A DNA stretch of 64,000 nucleotides, taken from positions 868,001-932,000 of the forward strand of contig RSEE01000014.1 of NCBI GenBank assembly GCA_003971905.1, in the 5' to 3' direction. The first letter of the stretch is position 1. Every line of letters starts with the position of its first letter. Made by a program: the position numbers and the translations under genes. Positions 1 through 12,203 of this stretch are shown here, one piece after another. The notes under the pieces were generated by a model, which was not told the origin of the DNA, searched no databases, and saw only the letters and a program-made list of their open reading frames with translations. Origin of the DNA: Moniliella sp. 'wahieum'. Its lineage: Eukaryota > Basidiomycota > Moniliellomycetes > Moniliellales > Moniliellaceae.

Positions 1-2590
1 CGGTTGACCAGGTGACGCCCGATTGGTTCCGGTCCGCCGCCGCGGCCGGCACGTCGGCCCAGGTAAACCGTTTGCCCTGCTCATACGCCAAGACCCAGAC
101 GGGGTTCTGGTGCTTGTGGATGGGGTGGGCAACGTCGGCAAAGTCGCCGTTGCCCAAGTCTTCAAAGATAATGTCCACCACCTTGCCCACCTCGACGTTG
201 AGAATGGTCTGCTTGGGGTCGCGAGCCGGGTCGTGGGGCTGATAGAGGATCGGGTGGCTTGGTAATGAGACTGTTGAACGGGACCTGGTTCAGGCAGGCC
301 CAGCTCACCGCGTTGGTCTCATTGATCGTCACACGGAACGTGTAGTCAGCCTTCCTGGGGCGGCGCATGCGACGGGAACGGAGCCAGCGCAGCGTCCGAC
401 TGTGCCTTGCGCCATTCAAGCGCCCCATTGTAGCCCAGCCAGATCTTGGCCTGGCCCTGGGGCGCAACGAGTTGGTCACGGGGCCATCGGCCGCGGTCCA
501 GCCATTGGACCACTTGGCCGGCGCCGGGCAGCGCATTGAGACTACCGTCGCTGCTCTTGACGTAGGGCTGGACCGACCTGGCCGGGTTGGACACAGCACC
601 GCAGGGTAGTCCAACTCTGCGCCCTCGGCACGGGAAATTGGTTGATCACCTTACCGCCCCGGCCCTTTCTTGCTGGGCGACGCTGGGAAGCATCGCCGCT
701 GCTGTGCATTGTGAGAAGGAGAGGGCGTAGGGCGGGAGGTGGGCTGCCCTTGGAGGGAGGTGAGCCGCCTTCGAGCCCGGATGGCCCGATGGCTTTTTGG
801 ACGGCTTGGGCAGCGGTGGGCATGACCCCCGTTGTGCTGGCGCTCGGGTTCGGGCTCGGGGGAGCTCCGCCTCCATGGCTCGTCACTCTACGTCGTCAAA
901 CACGCGTAGCGCCCGAGGCGATCTGCTCGCCGAATGGCACAGCGCAGCACGGATGGTGTACTGGCCCTTGGGCTGGTCAAGCGAACCAGAACGGTTTGGC
1001 GCATGCCAATCGACAGATCGACCACTTGCACCTCCTGAGGCTGGACAAAGGGTCCGTCGGATGCCACCACATATTGCGTGTGTCTAGTCGCGGCCGAAGA
1101 AGAGAACGAATGAGGGTTCAGTTGGTCCTGGTCGTCGGGGACACACAAGCCAAGAAGGAAGAACGACGTACCCATCAATGCTAAAGCACAGCTCATGCTG
1201 CGACGCCGTGTTGACCAAATGGAATGCCGCCCACTTTCCATCGGCGGAGGCGTACTTGGACGCCGGGTATACGCCGTAGGCCGAGGTGGTGCTGGTGCAT
1301 TCGCGCGGATTGACGTTGGACAGACTATCGACAAAGCCAGCGCGCGGGGGGGATGCAACCAGTCGGATCAAGTTTCGAACCGTCGTAGCCTTCGATCCCA
1401 GTCTTGGCTTGGGCAGCAAGGAAGCCGGCGGACGGGCATTGCATCCGGCCTTGCGAGTTGATCAAGACGAGTCGATGCAGTACGGGTCTTGGCCCGTATA
1501 ACGGTACGAATCAGCGCCGAATCCACCGTCTCGTGTCGCCAGTCGTGCAGTTGAAGCACGCCCGCTCGACGGTACGCTTGCTCCATTGAGACTTGGTCGG
1601 CTTGGCTGCTGCTGATCTCTTTCCATGGACCTTGGGTGCTGGCACGCGGGTGAATCACAATCGAGCCACGCGCTCCGTCGGCATATCTTCACACGGTGCA
1701 TGTCAGCACCGTCCACCATCAAGAGAGAAACCCGCTATGGTTTAGGACGACAGAAGATCACCACAAACCTCTCATCGCTGACATGCCGAGGGAGAAGACG
1801 AGTGGGAGGACGGAACGGAAAGGTAGGGAATAGATTGTATATACGTACGTTCCACGCGCGTGCGAGTGTGGTACCAAAATGCGCCATACTGGTGCGCTTG
1901 CCACGTATAAGTGTAGTTGCCATAGGGAACAATGTTCCACTACATAGCGTGGGGAGGGGCATGGCAGACAACAGAAAACAGAGGGGGGGAAACAAGTCAG
2001 CTCCTTCGGTATATACGCTACTGGATGCATAGGGCCTCTGTTGGGCGCATGCGTAGGGTATTGGGATATCAGGGTAGGAAAAGGCGTACCTGAGTCACTC
2101 CGGGACACCGTCATTGAAGGGCTTGAGCTCGATGCCGTGGAAGTGAAGGGTCATCTGGGATGGGTTGGAGTTGAAGGCATGAATGGTCACCGTGTCGCCC
2201 TCGGTGATCTCGATGGTCGGACCGGGGGTCTTGCCATTGATGGTGTCGGTCATGCGCCAGTATCCATCGGGGGCGAGCCAGCGCGGCTCCAGGACAAGGT
2301 TGTACTCGTGGGTGTGGCTGCCATCGGCGTTGGCCTTGACGGTGTGGAAGGGCCCGGAGGGATGGAGCAGGTCAGAGCGGGGACCAAAGAGCGTGTGGTC
2401 AATGGCGCGGAAGGCACGGGGGTGAGGGAGGCTGTTGCCGGCACGGGCGACAGGGGCGGCGGGGAGCATGGTGGCGGGCGTCGTGGTGTTTTCGATGGGA
2501 TGCAGTGGCATAGGGCAGGGTGGATAAAGCAGCCAGACCAGAGAGCAAGGCAAGGGCCTGGCTGGGGGTGGAGAAGAGGCCGAAATGCAT
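1..2590 (-). CDS. Multicopper oxidase (laccase/ferroxidase-like), 3' end outside window
   Basis: Secreted copper oxidase that would oxidise phenols or metals while reducing O2 to water; substrate class not determinable. The start at 2590 opens a signal-peptide-like stretch (MHFGLFSTPSQALALLSG). Domain 1 shows LHFHGIE (the HxH copper ligands) and DGVPEVTQ, then an intron (1940-2089) joins to NIVPYGNYTYTW, QYGAFWYH and a WYHSHARG motif. A second intron is 1687-1848 and a third 1084-1171. Domain 2 contains SIDG...VVASDGPF. Domain 3 near the left edge contains HPIHKHQN, a variant of the usual HPxHLHGH. The final HCHxxxH motif would lie beyond base 1. The frame breaks near 2500, 2095, 1855, 1080 and 250, mostly at C or G runs or AC repeats. 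The family assignment is firm; the subfamily is not. Confidence 0.85.
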
Positions 2591-2778
2591 AACGGCAGAT
2601 AACGAGTGCACCGAGAGCAGCGCGGGGTCAGCAAAGGAGATGTAGTATGTGATGGGGGGGGGATGGCTGGCAGAGAGAGTGGCGTCGAGGGCTGCGTGGT
2701 TGGGTAGGTATGAGAGATGGAGATGGGGGTGGGGGGAGGAGAGGATAAGGCGGCGGGGGGGAGAAAGGAAACGGGAGA

Positions 2779-2790
2779 GGGGGGGGGGGG
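2779..2790. repeat. Run of 12 G
   Basis: Uninterrupted G run in a G-rich stretch (about 2640-2790) about 190 bp upstream of the multicopper oxidase start. On the gene's strand it is a C run. Its length is probably unreliable given the indels seen elsewhere. Confidence 0.8.
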
Positions 2791-2798
2791 TTATATAC
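2791..2798 (-). promoter_or_regulatory. Possible TATA box of the multicopper oxidase gene
   Basis: Read on the minus strand this is GTATATAA, about 200 bp upstream of the predicted start codon at 2590 and next to the G/C run. It is a pattern match only. Confidence 0.35.
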
Positions 2799-3663
2799 GC
2801 CTGCAGGGGTCTATATGTGTCGTAGCAGGGAGGGGGCATGCGATGCAGGGGGTGGCTGCTGCGCCACACGCAAGCAGCATGTAGCGTAGTGGTCTGCAGA
2901 TGGCATGCCGGCATCCTGCAGCTGCAAGGGGATGGTTGTCTCCCTTGCAGGACACCACCCTGCGACGGGGGAATAGGCACGGAGAGGCAAGACGCTGCGC
3001 TGCCTCCATGCGTCTCGGCTGCGACGCAAGGATCTGCAGGGCACAGCGGCGCTTAGCTCTCGGAGTGCACTCGTGGTAGGCACTTGGGCTCTCTCATGCA
3101 TGCAAACGCACCACACCCGCGCGGTGCGCTGCAGTATCTTAGCGCATATCCGCCAGCCCGCGCGCTGCCCACCGCCCCGTTTGCGGTTCGCGTCAGGATG
3201 AGGGAAGAGGCGCAGAACCAGCAGGATCTCCGCAGCGAAGGGGCTGCTGCGCCCGGTGGATAGGCGTCCGCTTGCCAACAAGGCGCTGGGTGGTAGCGAG
3301 GCGGCAAGCGATAACCTCTGGGCTGCCAAGAGGGGGCGGAATGCGGGGTGCGGAAGGCGCGCTGGTGGCACTGCCCGGGACATGTGGGGTGTGGTGCGGG
3401 GCAGCGTGATCGCGGACGGATGATGCGTCAAGCGCATTGGAGCGCCTCAGGAGCGTCGGCTGAGGCCGAGGCCGCGGCTGAGGCTGAGGCACTTCCTTTG
3501 GCAGCAAGTCCGCTGGCCCTTTATCCATCCACCTTCCCCTCGGGCCTCGACCGACCAAGCAGCACAGACTGTCCCCGGCCGAGTGTGGCCCAGCCAGCGG
3601 CAGCATCCTCCCGTCTGCCCCCACCATCCCTCCCGTCTGCCGCCCATCGCGGTGCTGTCTGCA

Positions 3664-6600
3664 ATGGGTCCGCCATCGAGTGCGATCGTCGCGTCGGTGC
3701 GCAGACGCGTTGCAGCCGCACGCGCCACGCCGTTGGGTGGGCGACAGCTGGTATGCCCTCCCCGCTGCCTGGCTCGCCGGCCTTGCCCGCGAACCCCTGG
3801 CCCCATCCGCACCACCAGCCTCGCTGCTCCCGCCGCCGCTCAGCCCCCGTCCCTCCACCCCGACTTGGTCCCCGGGACTGACTACGTCATGGTCCCGGCC
3901 TCCACTTGGAACGCCCTCGTGGTCGCGTACGTCTTGATTCCCCCCGTCCCTGTGCCACTGTACTCACCTCTGTGCCCCGGCCTGTTTTGTGGGTTGTGTT
4001 TGTGCCTAGCTTCGGCCACGAAGGCCCCACCTTTGCCCGCACTGTCATCCCCGGCACAACCCTGGCTCGGAGCGCATCGAACTCTGGCCTCCGTCCATCC
4101 GCCTTGTCCGCATTGCCCTTCCCAGTGCCGTACTCGACGGAGTATCCGAGGCACGTCAGTCCATCTCTGCCGCCACACGGCTCGGTGCGTTCAAGGCCCT
4201 GGTGCGTACCACGTTGAACCTGCCTCAGGTTCCCGACGCGGATGTGCGCTTTTGGCGTCTGCCCGACACGGCTGCCACCGCGGCCGCACCTTTGGATCCT
4301 GCTTCCTTGCCCCCTTCCAGCCCGAGCTGCTCGACGAGCAGGGGTCGAGGTTACCTTGCTCCGACCCCACATTGGAAATGCTGCGGGTGGATGGACCCAG
4401 CGTGACGCTGGCGGTGGATGTGCGCGTACGGGGTAAATGGACGTACGATCCCTCGTCCAGCCGGCCGCAGTCAAGGCCAGCATGCCTCTGGCGAGGGGGA
4501 AGAACAGTCTGTCTGCTGCCACCCCGCAAGACCATAAGGCAGGCCAACGGGAACCCAACGCGCACAAACCTACCGTGTCTGCAACGCCCCAGACTAACGG
4601 ACCAGCTCAGACGAGCTCCTCCAATGGTTCCTCAGCCACACCTTGGGCGCCGGCCTTGGCGTCCGACGCGCCTACCCCCCTGTTCAAACACGTGCCCAAT
4701 GGTCTGGTTGGATTGCAGAATTTGGGCAACACTTGTTATATGAACAGTGCGTTGCAGTGTCTCTCCAACACACCCGAGGTACAGGACTACTTTGTTTCCA
4801 ATGCCTTTCACACAGAGATCAACCGCGATAACCCATTGGGCAACGGTGGTGCCCTGGCCGAGGCGTTCGGCGCGTTGCTCCAACGACTTTGGACCCCAAG
4901 TCGGAGGAAGGTGAGGGCGCGAACGGGAGCAGCAGCAGCAACGGCAACATGCTAGGTCGATACGGGGGGTTGAGAAGAGCAATCAGTCCCCAGGAGTTTA
5001 AGATTGCCGTCTCGCGCTTTGCTCCGCAATTTGCAGGTTATGGCCAGCACGACACACAGGAGTTGTTGGCGTTTCTCCTGGATGGTCTGCATGAGGATCT
5101 GAATCGGATCCAGAGCAAGCCGTACATGGAGGCACCGGATTGGCGCGGCGGGCAGCGACCATGCGCTGGTCCAGTTTGCTCGCAAGCAATGGGACGCATA
5201 CAAGGCGCGCAACGACAGCATCATTGTCGATCTCTTCCAGGGGCAGTACCAATCTACGCTGGTCTGTCCCGACTGCCACCACGTGGCCATCAAATTCGAC
5301 CCGTTCATGTACCTGACCTTGCCCATACCCGATCGGCGGCAATGGACGGGAAGCGTGTTTTATGTTCCGTACGACCCCACCCGCAAGCCCCTCAAGCTCA
5401 CCTTGTCCCTTGCGCACGCTTCGACCATTGCGCAGCTGCGCGCCAAGGTAGGCACCACTGTTGGCGTCGACAAGGACCATTTGATGGTGGGGGAGGTGTG
5501 GCAGCACAGTATCCGAAAGTGGTACCTTGATGGGGAGGGCGTGGCCGGCATAGGATCCAAGGATGCAGTGTACGTGTGGGAGGTACCTGTGCCCGTGCGC
5601 TTGCCGCCCTGCGAAAAGAGTGCGTTCCGCTTTGTTCGCGCCGGTACCCAGCCGGCAACCGAGTACGAACGGCTGGCACCGCCCACCGCTCATCCCTCTG
5701 CCGGCGACTGGGCCATCCTGCCCGTGTTCACCATCCTGGCTCTCTCTGGCACTGACAATCCGCGCTTGGCACGCCGAGGAGGCAGAGCGAACACGCTGCC
5801 GATGGGCATCCCCTTTTTTGCTGCCATCCCCCCCGAGGAGAAAAACGACGCAGAGGCAGTCCAACGCGTCGTCGAGTGGCAGTACACCCGCTACGCCCAG
5901 GAACCCGACACGTTGCACACCCTCCTTCACCAGCGCACCTCACCCACCGAGACGACGGCCATGGACTCCGTCGCGTTAGGTACGGTGCCCAATAGATCGC
6001 GGCCTGCCCCCTTGGGAGAAGAGAAGAAGGTCCTCCCGTCGGTCCCCATGCACAAGGCAGAGGCCGGCCTGGAGCCTACTCCTCTTTCCTCTCCCGTGAC
6101 AGAGAAACAGGTAGCGCCCTCCCTGGTTCCAGCGCCGGCGCCGGCACCTGCTCCTGCGTTCAAGATGTGCTATCTGGCCCGACGCTTTACTTCGCCTCTT
6201 CCCCAGTCGGGGCAGAATTACGATGAGAAGACTGAGCTGTTGGTGCAGCGCGCCGAGCGGAGGGCCAAGGGAACCCACTGGCTCTCCGTCGCAACCCGGG
6301 ACGAGACAGGGCACCCAGAGCAGGTACCTTGGCCCTTGGTCTACACCTCCGGGGCGCTGCTCTGTGTCTGGACCACCGCGGCTGCCAAAGCCGTCTTTGT
6401 CCCGGGCGAGGGCGAGCAGGACGTGTGGGGGGCGTATGAGGAGCCGGGGCCCGACCGCGCGCTGGCTTCTCACCCGACCACGATGGCATCCCCCTCCCAC
6501 CCCGCGCTCAGCTTGCGCGACTGTCTCGACGAGTTTACCCGCGCCGAGCAGTTGTCCACCGACGATCTCTGGCACTGTCCCCACTGCCGCGAGCTGCGTG

Positions 6601-7627
6601 CCGCGAGCAAAAAGGTGGACCTGTGGACCGTGCCGGACATCTTGGTCGTCCACCTCAAACGGTTCTCTACCGGTCGCCACGCGCGGGACAAGCGGGACGA
6701 GGCAGTGAGCTTTCCCCTCACAGGACTCGACTTGAGGAGTACGTGCAGGGCCGCAAGTTGATGGACAAACTAACCACTGAGCGCGCCACCACTGCCTCTC
6801 CTTGTCCGCCTGCCCTGCTTCCCCGCCTTACTCTGATGGCGCGGACGAGCCGGTCACGGTCGGGTCGGAGGACCCGATTTACGACCTCTACGCGGTCGAC
6901 AACCACTTTGGCAGCCTCGGCGGCGGCCACTACACGGCCGCGATCAAGAATAGGCAGGATGGCCAGTGGTACTACTACGACGACGCCTCCGTCCGCCGCA
7001 TCCGGCCCGACGAAGCCCAAACGCGCGCTGCGTACCTGGTTTTACCGTCGCCGTACCGCTCGCGCCGGCCGCCCGGCCCACCGCGCGCAGCAGGACCACA
7101 TAGCGTCGCGTGCCGTTTCCATCTCTACTCTTTCTCCCGTTTCTCCCGTTTCTCCCGGTTCCACCGGCTCCACCACGCCAATACTCCTTCACCCCCACTC
7201 CCTACCCCGCCGCCGGCCCACATCGCTGCCCCGCACGGCGGCTGATCCCACGAGCCACACGGCGTCCGGACAAGCACCCGTCCCGCCCTGCTCCGCACAC
7301 ACCGCCCTTCTCGCTGGGATGACGCACAGAGTCCCACGGGGACAAGGACCAGCCTCCGTGCTCGGGCTGAGCGCCATCGCGATCGGGCGCGCCCAGCACC
7401 CGTCCCCGGCCCGGGCCTCGGGGCCCCATTCACGCTGCCTGGCCCGCGTGCCTGCCACACGTGACACGGAAGCAGACAAAGTCCCCCCACCGTGGCCGGG
7501 GGCGGAAGGTCACCCATGTACCTACCGGCCGGAGGGGGACCGCAGTTCGCTCAGCCGCCCGTCTCACCGTCCCAGTTCGACCGGGTTCAGCAAGCTTCCC
7601 CATCGGCGGGGAGGGACACGTAGCTAG
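3664..7627 (+). CDS. UBP12: Ubiquitin carboxyl-terminal hydrolase, DUSP-USP type (Ubp12/USP4-11-15 family)
   Basis: Cysteine protease that removes ubiquitin from proteins. An N-terminal DUSP domain is visible ([32 protein letters not shown]), interrupted by an intron at 3927-4009 that restores [14 protein letters not shown]. The catalytic Cys box is [18 protein letters not shown] (Cys codon at 4734). It is followed by [20 protein letters not shown], the zinc-ribbon-like CPDC, a long insert, and the His box [12 protein letters not shown] (His codon at 6928). The end matches the family's AYLV-FYRRR. Length about 1,290 residues fits Ubp12. Frame shifts occur near 3740, 4890, 5150, 6735 and 7040; at 4890 TTTGGACC looks like TTTGGGACC with one G lost. 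The start at 3664 is the first ATG in the DUSP-leading frame and is uncertain. Confidence 0.88.
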
Positions 7628-8180
7628 GCGGTGCAACAGGCTGAGAAGGAGACGTTGCCGACGCGCTCTGGACGCGGGACGAGGGCGGTGCCTCGGCCGT
7701 GGGCACAAGGGCCGAGGCGGCTGTGCCGGTGCGGAAGCAGATGCTTCCACGCGTCCGTGCACTGCTGCCTGCCTTTTTGGCTTGTGGTGGGCGTGGCATC
7801 GCCGCCCAGGCAGAGGGTGCGGTGGGCAGAGGCGATGGGTGCACTGGGCGGTGGTTCAACGTTGAGTTGAGTGTTGAGTTCAACGTTGAGCGTTCCTGGC
7901 TGGCCAAGGAGGGGGTCCAATGCGATGCAGAGCACGATGGATGGCCACAGTGCGTGTGGGCAAGCTATGTATATTACAGCACGCACAGGCGGAGTAGCAT
8001 CCCCCCCGGCGGTGGCGCTGCCGCTCCCGTCGGCCACGGACGAGCCGCCAAGCGAGCCAGGCTGCACGATGGACGTGGGCATGCGGTGCAGCGTGGATAC
8101 GCCCACGGGGGTTATGCCCATGGGACACACCAGCACGCCTACTCTGCGCTCCGCCTGTCCCGCCTCCGGCCGTGCATTGC

Positions 8181-8214
8181 GATAATCGACAATCGATAAT
8201 CGATAATCGATAAC
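8181..8214. repeat. Tandem repeat of TCGATAA
   Basis: About four imperfect copies of a 7-8 bp AT-rich unit in an otherwise GC-rich intergenic region. Similar short units (ATCGATGATC, GATCGATGA) recur near 18330, 25480 and 53340. Confidence 0.7.
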
Positions 8215-8455
8215 CACTCCCAGCCGCCTCCATCGGCACCCTGCCTGCCCAGCCTACTTCTCTCGCGCCAGTCTAGCCGCCTCCACCCCTTCTCCTCTCC
8301 CCACAGCCGCACCAACCGACACCTTAGGTCTCAGGCACCTCCCTTATCTTGCTTGCCAACCATACATACCCTATTGTGACTCTGTTTTGTTTTGTTTTTG
8401 TTTTCTTGGCGCAGGCACATGGCACACCCCTCTGTAGCGTCGCCGTTGAACTTCA

Positions 8456-8512
8456 GCCTGCATCCTGCTTCCTGCATCCTGCTCCCTGCATCCTGCTCCC
8501 TGCCTCTGTCGG
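8456..8512. repeat. Tandem repeat of CCTGCATCCTGCT/CC
   Basis: About four copies of a 13-14 bp unit downstream of the Ptc7-like gene stop. No coding role is visible. Confidence 0.75.
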
Positions 8513-8581
8513 GGTCTGTATTAATCAATGGCATTGCGGATAGTTGGTGCACAGAAGAGCTAGCCAGGACATCTGTTTGGC

Positions 8582-9965
8582 TCAAGACTGCTCAGGGTCG
8601 ACGACCACAGCTGTCACCACCGAGCAGTCATCGATCTTGCCGCCTGGATAGTGGATCCCATTCCGCGCTGCCTCCACCATAAACGGAGTGGCCTTGTTGG
8701 GGGAGCCCATGCAGATGACTGCAAAGTGGACAAAGGTACGCGCCAAGAGCGTAGCAATCAAGTGCTGTTTCTCCAGCGCGGGCTTGCCCTGGAACGCGGC
8801 GGGTGTCGGCGGCAAGGGTTCCCCCCTCTGCTCGGAAATCTTCTCGGGCTGCTCGCGCACCAAGCGCGCAATTTCCACCAACTCGGCAAGGTGCACATTG
8901 TCCCACAGGCCATCCGTCGCGGCAACGATAATGTCTCCGGCCTTGAGTTCAATCTCGTTGACCGCCGCATCGCTCGGCTTGTTCTGCAGCGCATCGGGCG
9001 CCTTGCCGGTCAACTTGGACAATTGGTACGGCGCATTGAACGAGTACTGCAGCGGCGGTGCGACGTACAGTACGTTGTCGGAATTTGACCCTTTTTGGTC
9101 CCGCGCGCCTTGCCACGGCTTTGCTCGCCTTGCTCGCCCGCGCCGTCGCGCAGAATAAGGTAGCCACTGTCGCCCAGGTTGGCGCTGCGCAACACGCCCT
9201 TGGCCGCATCCAGCGTGATCACACACGCCGTCGAGCTGCCGAGCGACACGGCGGGTTCGGCGAGCACGGCTTGGTACGCATCGGCCAACAGCTGCTTGGG
9301 CGAGCGGGAGGAGGCGGTGGCCTGGGCAGCCTGCTTGGTGAGGTAGTACATGAGCGCCTGGGAAAACAGCGCCGGGTCCACACCTTCCTCGGTCCATCCG
9401 CCCACGCCGTCAGCCACGGCGAGACACAAGTCGTGCTCGGGCGCGTGCATGGGCGTGATGCAAATCGCATCTTCCCCCGCATCCTCCTCGGGGCCCAACA
9501 ACTTTTCCTTCCACTGCCCAATGCGCGTCTCGGGCCCAAACCCAATCTTGGGCCGCTCCACTTCGCGCGGCACGACCGGCTCGCCCTGCTGCCCTTTCCG
9601 CTCCGCCTCGGCCGCCGCTTCAATCTCCTCGTACGGCGGCTTGCGGAACACGGCATGCGCCGTGGCAAACGCCAACGCGCCCGCGCCCGCCCCTGCACCT
9701 GCACCGCCCGGCACCTCGGACCGCACCGGAGCCGAGGTGGAGAGACGACGCGACGCGTACGCAGGCACACTCATCCCAGCCACCGCGCCCACACCGACAC
9801 CCATGCCTACGCCCAACGAAAACAAGCGCGACGAACGGGCGTGGGCGCGCGCCGACGCGCGCCAACTAGCGCCCCGCACCGCCGTCGACGAGCCGGCCCA
9901 CGCGGCCGGCCCACGCGGAGCGGAAGAAGAGGCGCGTGCAGAGCAAGCGAACGCGGGCGGAGCAT
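8582..9965 (-). CDS. PTC7: PP2C-type protein phosphatase, Ptc7-like (mitochondrial)
   Basis: Mn/Mg-dependent serine/threonine phosphatase; Ptc7 acts in mitochondria and, in yeast, on coenzyme Q biosynthesis. Visible PP2C motifs are GEDAICI, LAVADGVGGW (metal-binding Asp), GSSTACV, SANLGDSGYLILRDG and VAATDGLWDNV, and the C-terminal aspartate is in KIDDCSVVTAVVV. The N-terminus from the ATG at 9965 is rich in Arg, Ala and Leu (MLRPRSLALHAPLLPLRVG), as expected for a mitochondrial presequence. About 460 residues, no intron. The frame slips near 9830 and near 9088, the second at an AAAAAGGG run, with conserved sequence on both sides. Divergent from the next gene. Confidence 0.88.
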
Positions 9966-10496
9966 GGCGCCAGGCAACGGTGGTTGGCCACCAAGCCGCC
10001 CGTGCCGCCCGCAGCCACCCTGGCCACCGCCCAGCTGCCTCACCCGCTTTCTTGGTCCCGCGCCGGCGGCCCGCGTCGGCGTGCGAAGCGCACGGGACAG
10101 CGCGGAATACGCGGCCTCAGCGGGTCCAGCGCACTGGATGGGTGACCCACCGGTCACACGCCCCTCAAAGAAGATTTGCTAAGCGCTGCGCCCCAACAAG
10201 AACAAAAATAGCCAAATCCCCCGCCGCTTGCGTAAGCCGCCTGGCGTTGGCGCGGCCGCGTCGGTGGTGTCTGTCGGGGATGGTCGATGGAGGCGAGGCG
10301 GTCAGGGCGGATGCTCGCGACGCTCCACCAACCAACCCCCGTAGCGCTGAGAGCAAAGCGGCCGCCTTGACGATCCTCTTCCCTTGGCCGGTCGCGCGTT
10401 GCTCCTTGGTGCCTGTTGCCTGTTGCCTATTGTTTGTTGCTTGTTGCTTGTGGCTCGCTCCTGGCTCTTGGCTCTTCGTCTTTGCTCTTGGCCCCC
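9966..10496. other. Divergent promoter region
   Basis: Shared upstream region of the Ptc7-like gene (-) and the acidic-protein gene (+). An imperfect TGCCTGT/TGTTGCT-type repeat occupies about 10405-10490 directly before the plus-strand start. No gene seen. Confidence 0.55.
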
Positions 10497-12203
10497 ATGT
10501 CGCTCGTGCCTGCTGCTGCGCGCACCATGGGCCCCGCGCCCGGCACCCCTCTCCCTGCCCTCCCGCTCTCCTCTGTGCCGATCAAATCCTTGCCCCCCGA
10601 CATGGCCCATCTCGCCTCCCCTCCGCCTCTACCACCGCCGTTGCACCAGCCGCCACGCAGCCGCTGCCTACGCCCTCGTGGACCGCGACCGCGAACAACG
10701 GCCTCCTCGATGCCCCCGCTGATGCCCCCGCTGATGCCCCCGCCGATGCTCCCGCCGAGTTTGAGTCGGGCGCGCAGGGCACGTTGGACCCAGCGTACGA
10801 ATACGAAGATGAGACGGCCGAGCACGACGGGCACAGTCTGCTGCACGAGGAGGTGGCGGAGGTGAATCAGGACGAGGGAGAAGAACTGCCAGAACAGAAC
10901 ACCAGAAGAAGAGGAAGAGGAGGAAGAGGAGGAGGAGGAGGAGGAAGCGGAAGAAGAAGAGAAGAAGAAATGCAAGAGGAAGTGGAAGAGGAGGAGGCGG
11001 AAGAGGAGGTGGTGGAAGAGGCGGCGGAGGCGCACGACGAGGCCGAGGACGAAGACGAAGATGCGAGCCTTCCGTTTCTGGAGCTGAGCTTTGGCCAAGC
11101 GAAGCTTGCTGTCGTGGGGCTGCACTCGCATGCGCCCGACTTTGTCCCAGACGACGAGGGCGAGGATACGGTTCCGGTGCGGAGGGTGAACGAGGGCCAC
11201 TTGTTGGAGCAACCGTTGGATGCGCTGTTTCAGCTAGTGCGCACGCCCGAGTACTTGGGCGAGGTTTTGCAGGACGACACGGAACTCGTTATGGACTTTC
11301 CTGAGCTGGACTTGCAGCTGACCGAGGTACGTACTTATCTCAATCCCTCCTCGTGGTTCGTGCCAGAGCATACGCTGACCTCGCCTCGGCCGGCCTGGGT
11401 AGGACAATGTGTTTGCCAGGGAGGTAACGTTGAAGGACATGCAGACCTTCCAACTCGCTCTATCTATGCGCGGCGCTCTGCAAATCGTCCTGTCCGAGAC
11501 GACCCGGTTCAAACCGCTTCAATCGCCTCTCCGCCCAGGTCAGCGGTACCTTGGACGAGCCCCACGGGGCTGATGGGGAGACTGCGGCCGAGCAAGTCGA
11601 CGTCGAGGACGACGACGACGATGAGCACGAAGATGGTGTGGCGGTGGGGGAGGCTGTGCTGATGGAAGAAGGGGAGGGGGAGGGGGAGGGGGAGCTACGT
11701 CTGGGTGAGGCACAAGACGTAGCCGCCGAGGAAGAGATGGTCCCCAGTGACGAGCAAGAGCCTGACCATCCCGGTGCCGCCGGTGAGAACGCGGCGAGAC
11801 ACGAAGGACTGGGGATGGCAGGGGACGAGGGTGCGGAAGAAGGCGAGGAGGAGGCGCTGGAGGCGGTTTCGCTAATGAACCAGCAAGAACAAGATGAACA
11901 AGCGGCGAACGAACAGGCGTTCCGACAAGATTACCTTGGCTTTGATCCCGACCACCATACCCGTCTCGCCTTGCCTGAACCCATCAACCGCCAACAGAAA
12001 CGTGCTGCTTGCTCTGCCCTGGAAGGCGAGCCGGTCGACAATCCGGCCACTGCACCCAGTACGTCGCCTTGCTTTGCTTTGCCTTTCATGGGGCTCTCTG
12101 CTCGCCAGCGCGTTTCGCATTTCACGTTTCGCGTTTCGCTTTTCGCATTACTGACCTCGTGTGGATCTTGCCAGCCTCGCCGAAACGAGCGAGACAAGCA
12201 TAG
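10497..12203 (+). CDS. Acidic protein of unknown function, two introns
   Basis: Family not recognised. The predicted start at 10497 opens a Pro/Ala-rich leader. A Glu-rich stretch (about 10850-11060) follows, then a globular block (FLELSFGQAKLAVVGL, LFQLVRTPEYLGEVLQDD, ELVMDFPELDLQLTE). The intron at 11327-11402 (76 bp, branch GCTGACC) joins it in frame to DNVFAREVTLKDMQTFQLAL. The rest is very acidic (EDDDDDEHED, GEGEGEGEL). A second intron, 12059-12174, leads to a basic tail SPKRARQA that looks like a nuclear signal. About 505 residues. Frame changes occur near 10640 and 11545. The globular block looks conserved-like because its frame survives an intron, but I cannot name it. Confidence 0.7.

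Larger units (their letters stand above)
2591..3663. other. Divergent intergenic region
   Basis: Lies between the starts of the multicopper oxidase (-) and the Ubp12-like gene (+). It has the G-rich tract and TATA-like element near 2780 and several short direct repeats of the kind CTGCAG/TGCATG around 2830-3130. I see no convincing coding sequence; open frames are GC-driven and show no conserved motif. Confidence 0.6.
7628..8581. other. Intergenic region between convergent genes
   Basis: 3' sides of the Ubp12-like and Ptc7-like genes face each other here. It contains a GTTGAG-type repeat (7859-7892), TCGATAA repeats (8181-8214), a T/G-rich stretch near 8383-8410 and a CCTGCATCCTGCTTC tandem array (8456-8512). 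No convincing gene is seen. Confidence 0.6.

Noticed and set aside
4880-5160. Programmed ribosomal frameshifting in the Ubp12-like gene
   Set aside because: Shifts go in both directions, occur at many sites and lack slippery heptamers plus structure; simple base gain or loss explains them better.
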